NCBI GenBank assembly: GCA_046313435.1 | Contig: JBKBYG010000018.1 | Coordinates: 1-34,643 of the forward strand | From: JBKBYG01 sp046313435 | GTDB taxonomy: Bacteria; Pseudomonadota; Alphaproteobacteria; Rickettsiales; Arcanibacteraceae | Reading direction: 5' to 3' | DNA length: 34,643 bases | Shown: piece after piece, positions 1 to 8,891 of the stretch | How the letters are laid out: each line of letters starts with the position of its first letter | Numbering within the stretch: the first letter of the stretch is position 1 | Notes under the pieces: generated by a model | Seen by the model: only the letters and a program-made list of their open reading frames with translations | The model's database searches: none | Told to the model about the DNA's origin: nothing | Position numbers and translations under genes: made by a program

Positions 1-725
<725 letters not shown>

Positions 726-877
726 TGTCCTGTATCAATTAAAATTGACAGGTTGATATTACTGCTATAAGCAGTTTAATTTTCTCAACACGTCACTACC
801 TTTACGTTTTTTCTATATACTTATTTAAACAGCTATGTTATCGTCTTCAAACTCGTTGTTTGCGTCTGATGAATGAT
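726..877 (-). promoter_or_regulatory. 16S rRNA leader with hairpins and a possible boxA
   Basis: This is the transcribed leader between the rRNA promoter and the 16S 5' end. A hairpin abuts the gene at 729-752, with arms CCTGT/ACAGG enclosing CAATT/AATTG. A second small hairpin lies at 761-775 (ACTGC/GCAGT). Reading the minus strand, AGCTGTTTAAA at 824-834 resembles the boxA antitermination element (TGCTCTTTAA core), which rRNA operons use to recruit Nus factors. The boxA match is by eye and tentative. No protein gene is visible in 731-1038. Confidence 0.5.
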
Positions 878-906
878 CTTATACGATGAGTTTTTTATGA
901 AGTCAA
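878..906 (-). promoter_or_regulatory. sigma70-type promoter of the 16S rRNA gene
   Basis: On the minus strand there is a -35 hexamer TTGACT (901-906) and a -10 hexamer TATAAG (878-883) separated by exactly 17 bp. Five of six bases match consensus in each. The predicted start of transcription is near 870, giving a leader of about 145 nt before the 16S 5' end. An A-tract-rich region lies immediately upstream. This is the best consensus promoter in the window. Confidence 0.8.
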
Positions 907-966
907 CAGGTTTTTTTCAAAAAAAACACTTTTTTTTATATTTTTTTTATTTTTTTCTTTTTTTTT
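907..966 (-). promoter_or_regulatory. phased A-tract UP element upstream of the rRNA promoter
   Basis: On the plus strand, T runs occupy 911-917, 930-937, 941-948, 950-956 and 958-966, with an A run at 919-926, so homopolymer tracts recur about every 8-11 bp. On the minus strand these are A-tracts directly upstream of the -35 box. Such tracts act as UP elements that contact the RNA polymerase alpha C-terminal domain and cause DNA curvature at rRNA promoters. The function is inferred from position and composition. Confidence 0.55.
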
Positions 967-1038
967 CCGAAAAATTAAGTAATTATAAAGCATTAAGAAG
1001 CTACATTATTTAATTCCAAATCTAAGCGAGGGCCTTAC

Positions 1039-2358
1039 ATGCAACGTCAATATAATTTACATCCTACTTTAAAGAGTTTTATAATATATATTGCTGTTAG
1101 TTTATTTGTAATCATATCCTCCTTTTTAATTTCTCAATATAATCAGAATATTCTCCCTTTTAACTTTGGTTCTTTTTTAAATCTAAATAATATAAATAAT
1201 GAATCTAATGTTTTGAAAAAAATTTCTCAAAAGGAAATAGTAGAAATTAAAATTAAAAGTGGCGATACTTTAAGATCTATATTAAATTATACTTTATTAA
1301 GTAATAATGAAATTCATCAACTTATTGGTAGCCTTAAAAATTTTTACGATCCAAAAAAACTTTTCGTTGGACAAAAATTCATTTATCATTTTGTTAAAGA
1401 CCCGACTTCAGGATTGTTAGTTTTTAATTCTTTAACTTTTAAAACTTCCATTGACAAAGAAATCTCCATTAATAGAAATTTGGATGGAAGCTTTCAAGCC
1501 AAGGAAACTACAATAAATTTTGTTAAAAATATAATTAGGGTTACTGGGAAAATTGAAAATAGCTTTTTATCAACAGCCCATAATTTAAAAATACCCAATG
1601 ATTCACTAAGAGAGCTTATCAAAGCATATAGTTATGATGTAGATTTCCAACGCGATTTACAAGCTGGAGATGAGCTAGATGTAATTTTTGAAAAATATTA
1701 TAACGAGCAAGGCGAATTCTCACATAACGGTAATATTATTTATGCATCATTATTATTAAGCGATAGAAGGCTAAACTTATATCAGTACAAAAACCAATCT
1801 GGTGTAAATGAGTTCTATAATGAAGAAGGAAATAGCATTAGAAAAGAATTACTTAGAACTCCTATCAATATAGTAAAGATTTCTTCAGGTTTTGGATTAA
1901 GAAAACATCCTATTCTGGGATACGGAAAAATGCATAAAGGCGTTGATTTTGCAGCTCCAATAGGAACCCCCATTATAGCCGCCGGCAATGGAAGGATTAA
2001 AGAGATTGGACGCAAAGGATCATATGGTAATTATATTAGCATTGATCATCTAAATGGATACTGTACTGCTTATGCTCATGCGAGTTCTTTTAATAAAAGT
2101 CTCAGAAAAGGTAGCTTAGTAAAACAAGGCGATGTAATTGCTTATGTAGGAACCACTGGTATGTCTTCTGGACCGCATCTACATTACGAAGTTCTTCAAA
2201 ATAATAAGCAAATTAATCCTATGAAACTTAAAATGAGCTCAGGTATTAAACTTGCTGGAGACGAACTAAACTCTTTCAAAAAACAAAAATCAAAGATTTC
2301 CAAATTATTAAATAATATGGATAACCAAACCGAATTAGCTTATGAAGGTGCATTTTAA
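1039..2358 (+). CDS. M23-family metallopeptidase (membrane-anchored murein endopeptidase)
   Basis: A 439-residue protein. An N-terminal membrane segment (about residues 12-32, with a basic and polar start) is followed by an OapA/LysM-like stretch containing SGDTLRSIL (about 75-85), and then a C-terminal LytM/peptidase M23 domain (about 280-400). The zinc and catalytic signatures are present: MHKGVDFAAP (H299, D303) and GPHLHYEV (H380, H382). Proteins of this family cut peptide cross-links in peptidoglycan, or, if degenerate, activate amidases; here the metal ligands look intact. The start follows a GAGGG Shine-Dalgarno a few bases upstream (about 1028-1032). It is transcribed away from the 16S gene. 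Intact peptidoglycan hydrolases suggest the organism still makes some cell wall, which is an inference. Confidence 0.9.
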   Translation: MQRQYNLHPTLKSFIIYIAVSLFVIISSFLISQYNQNILPFNFGSFLNLNNINNESNVLKKISQKEIVEIKIKSGDTLRSILNYTLLSNNEIHQLIGSLKNFYDPKKLFVGQKFIYHFVKDPTSGLLVFNSLTFKTSIDKEISINRNLDGSFQAKETTINFVKNIIRVTGKIENSFLSTAHNLKIPNDSLRELIKAYSYDVDFQRDLQAGDELDVIFEKYYNEQGEFSHNGNIIYASLLLSDRRLNLYQYKNQSGVNEFYNEEGNSIRKELLRTPINIVKISSGFGLRKHPILGYGKMHKGVDFAAPIGTPIIAAGNGRIKEIGRKGSYGNYISIDHLNGYCTAYAHASSFNKSLRKGSLVKQGDVIAYVGTTGMSSGPHLHYEVLQNNKQINPMKLKMSSGIKLAGDELNSFKKQKSKISKLLNNMDNQTELAYEGAF

Positions 2359-2587
2359 TTTTAAATAAGTTATAATTTTAATTAGTCTATAATTTAGAGA
2401 GCTTACTTATGCTTTAGTAAATTATTCTAAATTTATATTAAAATTTGCAAACATCTTACTATATATTTTTAGTTTTTTTAAAATTATCAAGTTTTTTGAA
2501 GATAAATCTAGAATATATCTAAAAATTTTATATAGTTATTATCAACTAAAATATTTTCTAATTTAATTATTAAAGAAAGTTTTAAAT

Positions 2588-4873
2588 ATGTCAAAACAAA
2601 GTAATCTTGTAACCGATCAAGAAGCATTAGATTTTCATTCAGAAAACAAACCTGGCAAACTAGGGATAGAAGCAACAAAGAAACTAGATACTCAACGCGA
2701 TTTATCGCTTGCTTATTCTCCGGGAGTTGCGGTTCCATGTTTAGAAATACAAAAAGATCCTTCTAAAGCATATGACTATACTGCAAAAGGAAATTTTGTT
2801 GCTGTCATTTCAAATGGAACAGCAGTATTAGGACTTGGAGATTTGGGAGCTCTAGCGTCAAAACCAGTAATGGAAGGTAAAGCAGTATTATTTAAAAGAT
2901 TTGCTGATATAGATGCTATTGACCTTGAGGTTGAGACTAAAGACCCTGAGGAATTTATTAACGCAGTGCGTTTCCTTGGACCCAGCTGGGGAGGAATTAA
3001 TCTAGAAGATATTAAAGCACCAGAATGTTTCATTATTGAAGATAAATTGCGTGAAATTATGGATATACCTGTTTTTCATGATGATCAACATGGGACAGCT
3101 ATAATTACACTTGCCGGATTAATTAATGCTGCATATTTAACTAATAGAGATTTCAAAAATCTTAAAGTTGTCGTAAACGGCGCAGGCGCTGCAGGAATAG
3201 CTTGCCTTGAACTCATTAAAGCAATGGGTGTTCAAGATGAAAATGTTATATTATGTGATACTCAAGGTGTGATATATAAAGGCAGAACCCAAGGGATGAA
3301 TCAATGGAAATCAGCTCATGCTGTAGATACAGAAGCAAGGACTTTAGCTGAAGCAATAAAAGGAGCTGATGTATTTCTTGGTCTTTCTGTAAAAGGAGCG
3401 GTTACAAAAGACATGGTTCTAGCAATGGCAGATAAGCCTATAATCTTTGCAATGGCTAATCCTGACCCTGAAATAACACCTGAGGAAGTTAAGTCAATCC
3501 GTGATGATGCTATTATAGCAACAGGAAGATCTGATTATAATAACCAGGTAAATAATGTAATGGGTTTCCCATATATTTTTCGTGGCGCATTAGATGTTAG
3601 AGCAAGCACTATAAATGATGAAATGAAAATTGCTGCAGCACAAAGTTTAGCTGCTCTTGCTCGTGAGCATGTTCCTGAAGAAGTCTCTACTGCTTATTTA
3701 GGAAGAAAAATGCAATTTGGACCTGAATATATAATTCCCGTGCCTTTTGACCCAAGATTAATTACTACAGTTCCGCCAGCAGTTGCGCAAGCTGCCATGA
3801 CAACTGGCGTAGCACGCAAACCTATTATTGACATGGCTACTTATAAGCGGGAACTTAGTGCAAGATTAAATCCAACTTCAAATAGTATGAATTTAATATT
3901 TGAAAGAGTTAGCGCAAATCCTAAAACTATTATTTTTTCAGAAGGAGAAGAAGAAGAAATTATACGCACAGCAATATTATGGCGTAATAATAATTTTGGA
4001 AAACCTATTTTAATAGGAAGAGAAAGAAGAATCCAGGAAACACTCGCACATATTGGAAGCGACATTAATCTTGATGGCATTGAAATACGTAATGCAACAA
4101 TGAGCCCTAATTTAGAAAAATACATAGATTTTCTTTACAAAAAATTACAGCGCAAAGGATATCTATATAGAGATTGTGCAAGGCTTGTAAAAAATGACCG
4201 CAATATATTTGCAGCATGTATGCTTGCATGTGGTGATGGGGACGCTGTCATTACTGGACTTACCCGCGGATATATACCTACTCTTGAAGATATACTAAAA
4301 GTCATCGGTCCAAAAGAAAATTCTATTGTTTTTGGGGCTTCTATGATGATAGCTAAAGGGCAAACTATATTTATTTCAGATACAACAGTTCATGAAATGC
4401 CTTCTTCAAATGAGCTTGCAGATATTGCGGTACAAACTGCTGAAATTGCCCATAATATGGGGCATATTCCAAGAGTAGCATTCTTATCTTTTTCAAACTT
4501 TGGCAATCCAATGCGTGAAAAATCTGCGCGTATTCGCGATGCGGTACAAATTTTAGATACTAGGACTGTCAATTTTGAATATGATGGAGAAATGTCAGTT
4601 GATGTAGCACTTAATCCTGAGTTACTTAAGCTTTATCCATTTTGTCGTCTTTCTAAACCAGCAAATGTTTTAATAATGCCGGCACTTCATACTGCTAATG
4701 TTTCATCAAAACTACTCCAAGAACTTGGTGGGGGATCGCTTATAGGACCAATACTAATTGGCTTAAGTAAACCTGTACAAATTGTTCAGATGGGCGCTAA
4801 TGTCTCGGAAATATTAAATCTTGCAGCGTTTGCAGCAATTGATGCAATACATAATGAAAATAAAAAATATTAA
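2588..4873 (+). CDS. maeB: NADP-dependent malic enzyme with C-terminal phosphotransacetylase domain
   Basis: A 761-residue protein, the usual length of the large MaeB class (about 760). It oxidatively decarboxylates malate to pyruvate. The malic N-domain includes SPGVAVPCLEI (about 44-54) and the divalent-metal region with HDDQHGTA (about 164-171). The NAD(P)-binding Rossmann motif is VVNGAGAAGIAC (about 195-206). From about residue 440 to the end the protein resembles phosphate acetyl/butyryltransferase, a regulatory domain in this family that senses acetyl-CoA. This enzyme matters in Rickettsiales-type metabolism because pyruvate can be made from TCA intermediates. The upstream 229 bp is AT-rich without an obvious promoter. 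No truncation is seen. Confidence 0.95.
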   Translation: MSKQSNLVTDQEALDFHSENKPGKLGIEATKKLDTQRDLSLAYSPGVAVPCLEIQKDPSKAYDYTAKGNFVAVISNGTAVLGLGDLGALASKPVMEGKAVLFKRFADIDAIDLEVETKDPEEFINAVRFLGPSWGGINLEDIKAPECFIIEDKLREIMDIPVFHDDQHGTAIITLAGLINAAYLTNRDFKNLKVVVNGAGAAGIACLELIKAMGVQDENVILCDTQGVIYKGRTQGMNQWKSAHAVDTEARTLAEAIKGADVFLGLSVKGAVTKDMVLAMADKPIIFAMANPDPEITPEEVKSIRDDAIIATGRSDYNNQVNNVMGFPYIFRGALDVRASTINDEMKIAAAQSLAALAREHVPEEVSTAYLGRKMQFGPEYIIPVPFDPRLITTVPPAVAQAAMTTGVARKPIIDMATYKRELSARLNPTSNSMNLIFERVSANPKTIIFSEGEEEEIIRTAILWRNNNFGKPILIGRERRIQETLAHIGSDINLDGIEIRNATMSPNLEKYIDFLYKKLQRKGYLYRDCARLVKNDRNIFAACMLACGDGDAVITGLTRGYIPTLEDILKVIGPKENSIVFGASMMIAKGQTIFISDTTVHEMPSSNELADIAVQTAEIAHNMGHIPRVAFLSFSNFGNPMREKSARIRDAVQILDTRTVNFEYDGEMSVDVALNPELLKLYPFCRLSKPANVLIMPALHTANVSSKLLQELGGGSLIGPILIGLSKPVQIVQMGANVSEILNLAAFAAIDAIHNENKKY

Positions 4874-4927
4874 TAAGAAAGCTAGTTGTTACGAACTTGT
4901 ATAAAATGCTAATTACCCATTACTGGT

Positions 4928-4956
4928 TTTACACAAAGCGCTTGACATTATATTAT
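4928..4956 (+). promoter_or_regulatory. promoter of rpsT
   Basis: TTTACA (4928-4933) and TATTAT (4951-4956) are spaced by exactly 17 bp and lie about 47 bp upstream of the rpsT start codon. A second -35-like hexamer, TTGACA, overlaps at 4942-4947, but its downstream -10 match is poor. Together these indicate that rpsT is transcribed independently of maeB. Confidence 0.6.
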
Positions 4957-5002
4957 AAATTAATTAATTATACGGTACAAAATATTAAATTAAAAGGTAA
5001 AC

Positions 5003-5269
5003 ATGGCTAATCATAAATCCTCAAAGAAATCAATTAGGAAAACTGTTAAAAGAACTTTAGTTAATAAAAGTCGTAAAACAAGAATTAGAACATACATAAG
5101 AAAGGTTGAAGAAGCAATTGCTGCAGGCAATAAGAGTTTAGCACAAGAAGCTTTACAGACAGTTCAACCTGAATTGATGATAGGTGTAAATAAAGGAATT
5201 TTAAAGCTAAATACTGCAGCTCGTAAAATGAGCCGTTTATCTAAAAAAATTAAAGATATGGCTGCATAA
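5003..5269 (+). CDS. rpsT: 30S ribosomal protein S20
   Basis: An 88-residue, very basic protein with the family start MANHKSSKKSIRKT and the conserved C-terminal region KGILKLNTAARKMSRLSKKI. S20 binds 16S rRNA helices in the body of the small subunit. Length is normal for the family (86-90). The Shine-Dalgarno AAAGG sits a few bases before the ATG. It has its own promoter upstream and a strong hairpin terminator downstream, so it is probably monocistronic. No anomalies are seen. Confidence 0.97.
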   Translation: MANHKSSKKSIRKTVKRTLVNKSRKTRIRTYIRKVEEAIAAGNKSLAQEALQTVQPELMIGVNKGILKLNTAARKMSRLSKKIKDMAA

Positions 5270-5295
5270 ATCTTAGCTATTCCTACTAATTTATT

Positions 5296-5327
5296 AAAAA
5301 AGATGGCATTAACTTGCCATCTTTTTC
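5296..5327 (+). terminator. rho-independent terminator of rpsT
   Basis: Perfect 8-bp stem AGATGGCA/TGCCATCT (5301-5308 and 5315-5322) with a 6-nt loop, preceded by A's and followed by TTTT. The A and T flanks extend the pairing, so it could act in both directions, also serving the convergent ankyrin gene ending at 5425. Confidence 0.85.
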
Positions 5328-5424
5328 TATTTATAATTATTATTTTTTAAATTGCCTCAATATAAAAATATAGTTTGTAATTTTATAATAAGCATATTGA
5401 TCATCACAGCAACTTATTAATTAC

Positions 5425-6375
5425 TTACTTCGCTCTCACTTTAGGTAATTTATCTTTAAATTTTTCAACAAAACTTGTATGTGCTTTTACAATATTATAC
5501 TTAGGTTTCTCCTGAACTGAAGCCAGTGTTTCTATTCTTGTTTCTTCCATTGCTTTGATAATTGTTACTGCTTCTTGAAAGCTTAATTCATCTTTAACAG
5601 AGGAACTTTGATAAAGAATACTGGTTAACATATCTCTCTTTTTAACAAAATTTATAAAATCAGCTGGTTTAGAGTCATCAGCAACTTGCATATTATTGAA
5701 AGGATCTTTTGATACCTGCATAAAGTTAGATATTTCATTTATTAGTTTACGCACTGGTTTTAGCTTAGATATAGGCCAATTATGCTCCTTCACCAAGGAA
5801 CTATATATGCTAACTAATGATTTAATCCCTTCTACATCATTAAGATAAGTTAAGATTAAATTCCTTAAATCTTTAGAACTATATCTTGTCTCACTTATAC
5901 GTTCTAAAGATTTTTTTACAATATTAGAGATTGCACCTATATAGACTAAGCTGCATAAATATATAAAACAATCTATGTGACCATTTCTTATTGCACATAT
6001 TACTGCATCATCATTATTTTCATGAATCATTTTATAGCACTTATTGGGATCCGGAGTCAGAGCAAGCAATTTATTTATTATATTTATATGACCTCCTGAT
6101 GCTGCATAAATAAATGCACAATCATTATTTGCATGGATCATTGTTTCACGCTTATTATCATCAGGGGTTAAAGCAAGTAAATTATCCATTACATTTATAT
6201 GGCCTTTTAATGCTAGCCACCAAAATGCGAAATCTTGTCCATCATGAATAATAGCATCATATTCTTCATTACTAACAATTGAAGCGGACTTATTTAGGAT
6301 TTGATTTATTTTTTTTAAGTCTCCCTTCCAAACAGCATCATGAAAATCTTTTATTATTTTATAAATATTATACAT
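5425..6375 (-). CDS. ankyrin-repeat protein (paralogue of 7741-8697)
   Basis: A 316-residue protein with no signal peptide. Residues about 15-135 contain three or four divergent ankyrin-like units of about 34 residues, each around a core like ALKGHINVMDNLLALTPD and ASGGHINIINKLLALTPD. The rest (about 140-316) is a helical domain shared with the gene at 7741-8697, including PISKLKPVRKLINEISNFM, and a near-identical end (AHTSFVEK...) with a basic tail. Ankyrin repeats mediate protein-protein binding; in intracellular bacteria such proteins are often secreted effectors, which is inference here. The two paralogues flank yajQ and the hydrolase. The specific function is unknown. Confidence 0.85.
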   Translation of the reverse strand: MYNIYKIIKDFHDAVWKGDLKKINQILNKSASIVSNEEYDAIIHDGQDFAFWWLALKGHINVMDNLLALTPDDNKRETMIHANNDCAFIYAASGGHINIINKLLALTPDPNKCYKMIHENNDDAVICAIRNGHIDCFIYLCSLVYIGAISNIVKKSLERISETRYSSKDLRNLILTYLNDVEGIKSLVSIYSSLVKEHNWPISKLKPVRKLINEISNFMQVSKDPFNNMQVADDSKPADFINFVKKRDMLTSILYQSSSVKDELSFQEAVTIIKAMEETRIETLASVQEKPKYNIVKAHTSFVEKFKDKLPKVRAK

Positions 6376-6436
6376 TTTCTATTTTCTTATTATAATTCTT
6401 TAATATTCATAATATTCCCATAAAAAATTGATTACT

Positions 6437-7144
6437 TCAATGATTACTAATTTTATTTAATATCCTAAATAAATTTATAGTTGAAGAAAGAAACGGAGAA
6501 TGATCAGTATCAATTGAAAATATCTCATTAAGATTTTGGCTTTTGATCATATATTTTTGGGCAGCTAACGGCACAATATTGTCATCAGTACATTTAATAT
6601 AATATTTGGGCAGTTTATTGAAATTACCCTTATTCAAAGAAAGCTTGGTTTCAAAAATTTTGTATGGTTGTGGTTTTAGTAGTGTAGTAGCGTATTCGAT
6701 ATCTTTTTTATTGCATTTATTATAAAATAAATATTCAGCTTGCTCCTTTTTTATAGTGCATAATTTTGCATCGTCTGAAAATTCTAATTCAACGTTAGGG
6801 TTATAATATCTATTAGATATATCTAATATCGATTCTCCTTCATTTAATATGAAAGCTGTAAGATATACTAAAGACTTAATTTTATTTAGACTATTGCTTC
6901 CTAAGCAAGACAAAATTATTCCAGCCATACTATGGCCAACTATTATGGGTTCTGATTCCTGTAAATTTATAATATTTTCTATATAATTTACATAATCTTG
7001 TAGTTGTATTTTCTCAAGCGGAATATCTATATCATATAGATCAGGACAAATAACTTTATGGCCGTTAGATTCCAGTAAATCTTTAACTTTATTCCAGCAC
7101 CAAGCACCATGCCAGGCGCCATGAATTAAAATATAATTGGCTAT
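6437..7144 (-). CDS. alpha/beta hydrolase (esterase/HNL-like), non-canonical start codon
   Basis: The frame is open from a stop at 7160-7162 down to 6437. It encodes the family N-terminus ANYILIHGAWHGAWCW (oxyanion-hole HGAWHG), the nucleophile elbow VGHSMAG (around 6926-6937), and plausible catalytic Asp (CTDDNIVP) and His (DTDHSPF). All triad parts are intact, so this is a complete hydrolase of about 235 residues, not the 163-residue product that would begin at the ATG at 6926-6928 in the middle of the GHSMAG motif. No ATG, GTG or TTG occurs upstream in frame. ATA (7142-7144) sits exactly where relatives begin with Met-Ala-Asn; ATT at 7148-7150, overlapping the yajQ stop, is the alternative. 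Translation may be coupled to yajQ. It could also be a start-codon pseudogene. Substrate unknown. Confidence 0.75.
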   Translation of the reverse strand: MANYILIHGAWHGAWCWNKVKDLLESNGHKVICPDLYDIDIPLEKIQLQDYVNYIENIINLQESEPIIVGHSMAGIILSCLGSNSLNKIKSLVYLTAFILNEGESILDISNRYYNPNVELEFSDDAKLCTIKKEQAEYLFYNKCNKKDIEYATTLLKPQPYKIFETKLSLNKGNFNKLPKYYIKCTDDNIVPLAAQKYMIKSQNLNEIFSIDTDHSPFLSSTINLFRILNKISNH

Positions 7145-7145
7145 T

Positions 7146-7631
7146 TTAATCTCTAAAATTTATAAATTGTAAAGGCAAATCAAGTTTTTGTTGTTTAAGG
7201 AAATTGATTACTTCTTGGAGATCGTCCCGTTTTTTGCCCTCTACTCTAAGTTCTTCACCTCTAATAGAAGCTTGAACTTTGAATTTTTCAGCCTTAATAT
7301 CTTTTACAATTTTTTTTGCAATTTCACTTTCGATACCTTGCTTTACTTTGACAACTTGCCTAATTGCATTCCCTGATGCTTTACTAGTTGTTTGAAAATC
7401 AAGCGACCTCGCATCTAAATTACGTTTCGTTACATGTACTTTGAGCATATCAGTAATTGCGGAAAGTTTATAATCATCATCAGCAATTATAGTAATTTCT
7501 TCTTCCTTTATATCAATACTCGAATTACTATTTTTGAAATCATAACGTTGTGTTATCTCACGTTTAACTGAATTAACTGCATTATCAATCTCTTGTAAAT
7601 CAACTTTAGAAACTACATCAAAGCTTGGCAT
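7146..7631 (-). CDS. yajQ: YajQ family nucleotide (cyclic di-GMP)-binding protein
   Basis: A 161-residue protein, the normal size for YajQ/UPF0234. It starts MPSFDVVSKVD and contains the conserved EIDNAVNSVKREITQRYDFK region (about 14-33), then two ferredoxin-like halves and the end LPLQFINFRD. Members bind nucleotides; one in Xanthomonas binds cyclic di-GMP and acts with a transcription factor, but the role in most bacteria is not settled. AAGGAA lies just upstream of the ATG. Its stop codon overlaps the candidate start region of the downstream hydrolase, so the two form an operon. Confidence 0.95.
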   Translation of the reverse strand: MPSFDVVSKVDLQEIDNAVNSVKREITQRYDFKNSNSSIDIKEEEITIIADDDYKLSAITDMLKVHVTKRNLDARSLDFQTTSKASGNAIRQVVKVKQGIESEIAKKIVKDIKAEKFKVQASIRGEELRVEGKKRDDLQEVINFLKQQKLDLPLQFINFRD

Positions 7632-7740
7632 TCTTATATTCCTTAATTATTAACTTTGCTAATAAATTATATTTGTAATATATAAAATGCAAGAATAAAA
7701 TTAATTTACATTTTAATTATTAAGTTGGTATATAAATTGC

Positions 7741-8697
7741 CTACCTACAAGTTACTGTAGGCAATCTTCCTTTAAGTTTTTCAACAAAACTTGTATGTGC
7801 TTTTACAATATTAGGTTTAGCATTATTGTTTGCCGAAGCCAATGTCTTTATTCTTGTTTCTTCCATTGTTTCAATAATTCTTACTGCTTCCTGAAAGCTT
7901 AATTTGTCTTTAACAGATGAGTCTTGATAAAGAATATTGATTAAAATATCTCTGTTTTTAGCAAAATTTACAAACTCATCTGGCTCGGATTCATCATGCG
8001 CTCGCATATTATTGAAAGGATTTTTTGATACTCGCATAAAGTTAGATATTTCGTTTACAAATATACGTATTGGTTTTAGCTTCGATATTGGCCAATTATG
8101 TTCCTTTATAAGCAAATTATATATGCTAACTAATGATTTAATCCCTTCTAAATCATTAAGATAGGTTAGCATTAAATTTTGCTTAGAACTCTGAATATTG
8201 AATATATTTATATTCTCTAAAACATCATTTAAAGATTTTTTCACTACTTTATCAATTTCCCCTACATCTATTAGGCTACATAAATATATAAAACAATCTA
8301 TACGACCATTTTTTGCTGTCAATTTAAATGCATAATCATCGTCTGCATGGATCATTGCTTCACGTTTATCAAAATTAGGCGTTAGAACAAGTAATTTATC
8401 CATTACCTCTATATGACCATTTAATGCTGCTATAGCAAATGGAGAGTCATTTCCTGAATGGATCATTGTTTCACGTATGGCTGGATCAGGTGTTAAAGCA
8501 AGCAACTTATCGATTACATTTCTATGACCATTTAATACTGCTATAGCAAATGCATAGTCTCTCTCTACGTGAATTACATTATCATATTCTCTATTATTAG
8601 CAATTATTGCTTTATCTAATATTTCATTTATTTTTTCGAAATCTTCTCCATATAAAGCAGCAATAAAATCTTTCATTATTTTCTCAATATTTATCAT
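7741..8697 (-). CDS. ankyrin-repeat protein (paralogue of 5425-6375)
   Basis: A 318-residue protein, clearly homologous along its length to the protein at 5425-6375. It has an N-terminal helical cap, three or four ankyrin-like units (cores such as VLNGHRNVIDKLLALTPD and ALNGHIEVMDKLLVLTPN, about 50-130), then the shared C-terminal domain with PISKLKPIRIFVNEISNFM and the AHTSFVEK end. Differences are spread throughout and there are few indels, so the duplication is not recent. There is no signal peptide or membrane segment. A cytosolic or exported protein-binding role is inferred from the repeats only. Confidence 0.85.
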   Translation of the reverse strand: MINIEKIMKDFIAALYGEDFEKINEILDKAIIANNREYDNVIHVERDYAFAIAVLNGHRNVIDKLLALTPDPAIRETMIHSGNDSPFAIAALNGHIEVMDKLLVLTPNFDKREAMIHADDDYAFKLTAKNGRIDCFIYLCSLIDVGEIDKVVKKSLNDVLENINIFNIQSSKQNLMLTYLNDLEGIKSLVSIYNLLIKEHNWPISKLKPIRIFVNEISNFMRVSKNPFNNMRAHDESEPDEFVNFAKNRDILINILYQDSSVKDKLSFQEAVRIIETMEETRIKTLASANNNAKPNIVKAHTSFVEKLKGRLPTVTCR

Positions 8698-8739
8698 TTA
8701 CTTTTCCTATAGTATTATAATCTTTGTTTAAATAATTGA

Positions 8740-8786
8740 ATTAGTAAAATACATATTAAGTTATTTACTAATGCTTGTAAATAACT
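8740..8786. repeat. two overlapping, mutually exclusive inverted repeats
   Basis: ATTAGTAAA (8740-8748) pairs with TTTACTAAT (8764-8772), and AGTTATTTAC (8759-8768) pairs with GTAAATAACT (8777-8786). The two hairpins share bases 8764-8768, so only one can form at a time. They sit between the end of the large ankyrin gene and the upstream region of the gene starting at 8697. They may serve as a terminator or as an attenuator; neither is followed by a clear T run. Confidence 0.4.
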
Positions 8787-8891
8787 GAAGGTGTGGTTTT
8801 AAACAGTTGTTTTTTAACTATATTTAATTATGACATTTTTTATTTAGATTATACTATACATCTAATTAATTATATTAGTTTTGAAATATAA

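Noticed and set aside
2359..2587. Promoter or small RNA upstream of maeB
   Set aside because: The sequence is low-complexity AT with no convincing paired boxes or stable hairpin.
6437..6928. 163-residue protein starting at the ATG at 6926-6928
   Set aside because: That start is inside the GHSMAG nucleophile motif; the conserved N-terminal half with HGAWHG is encoded upstream in the same open frame.
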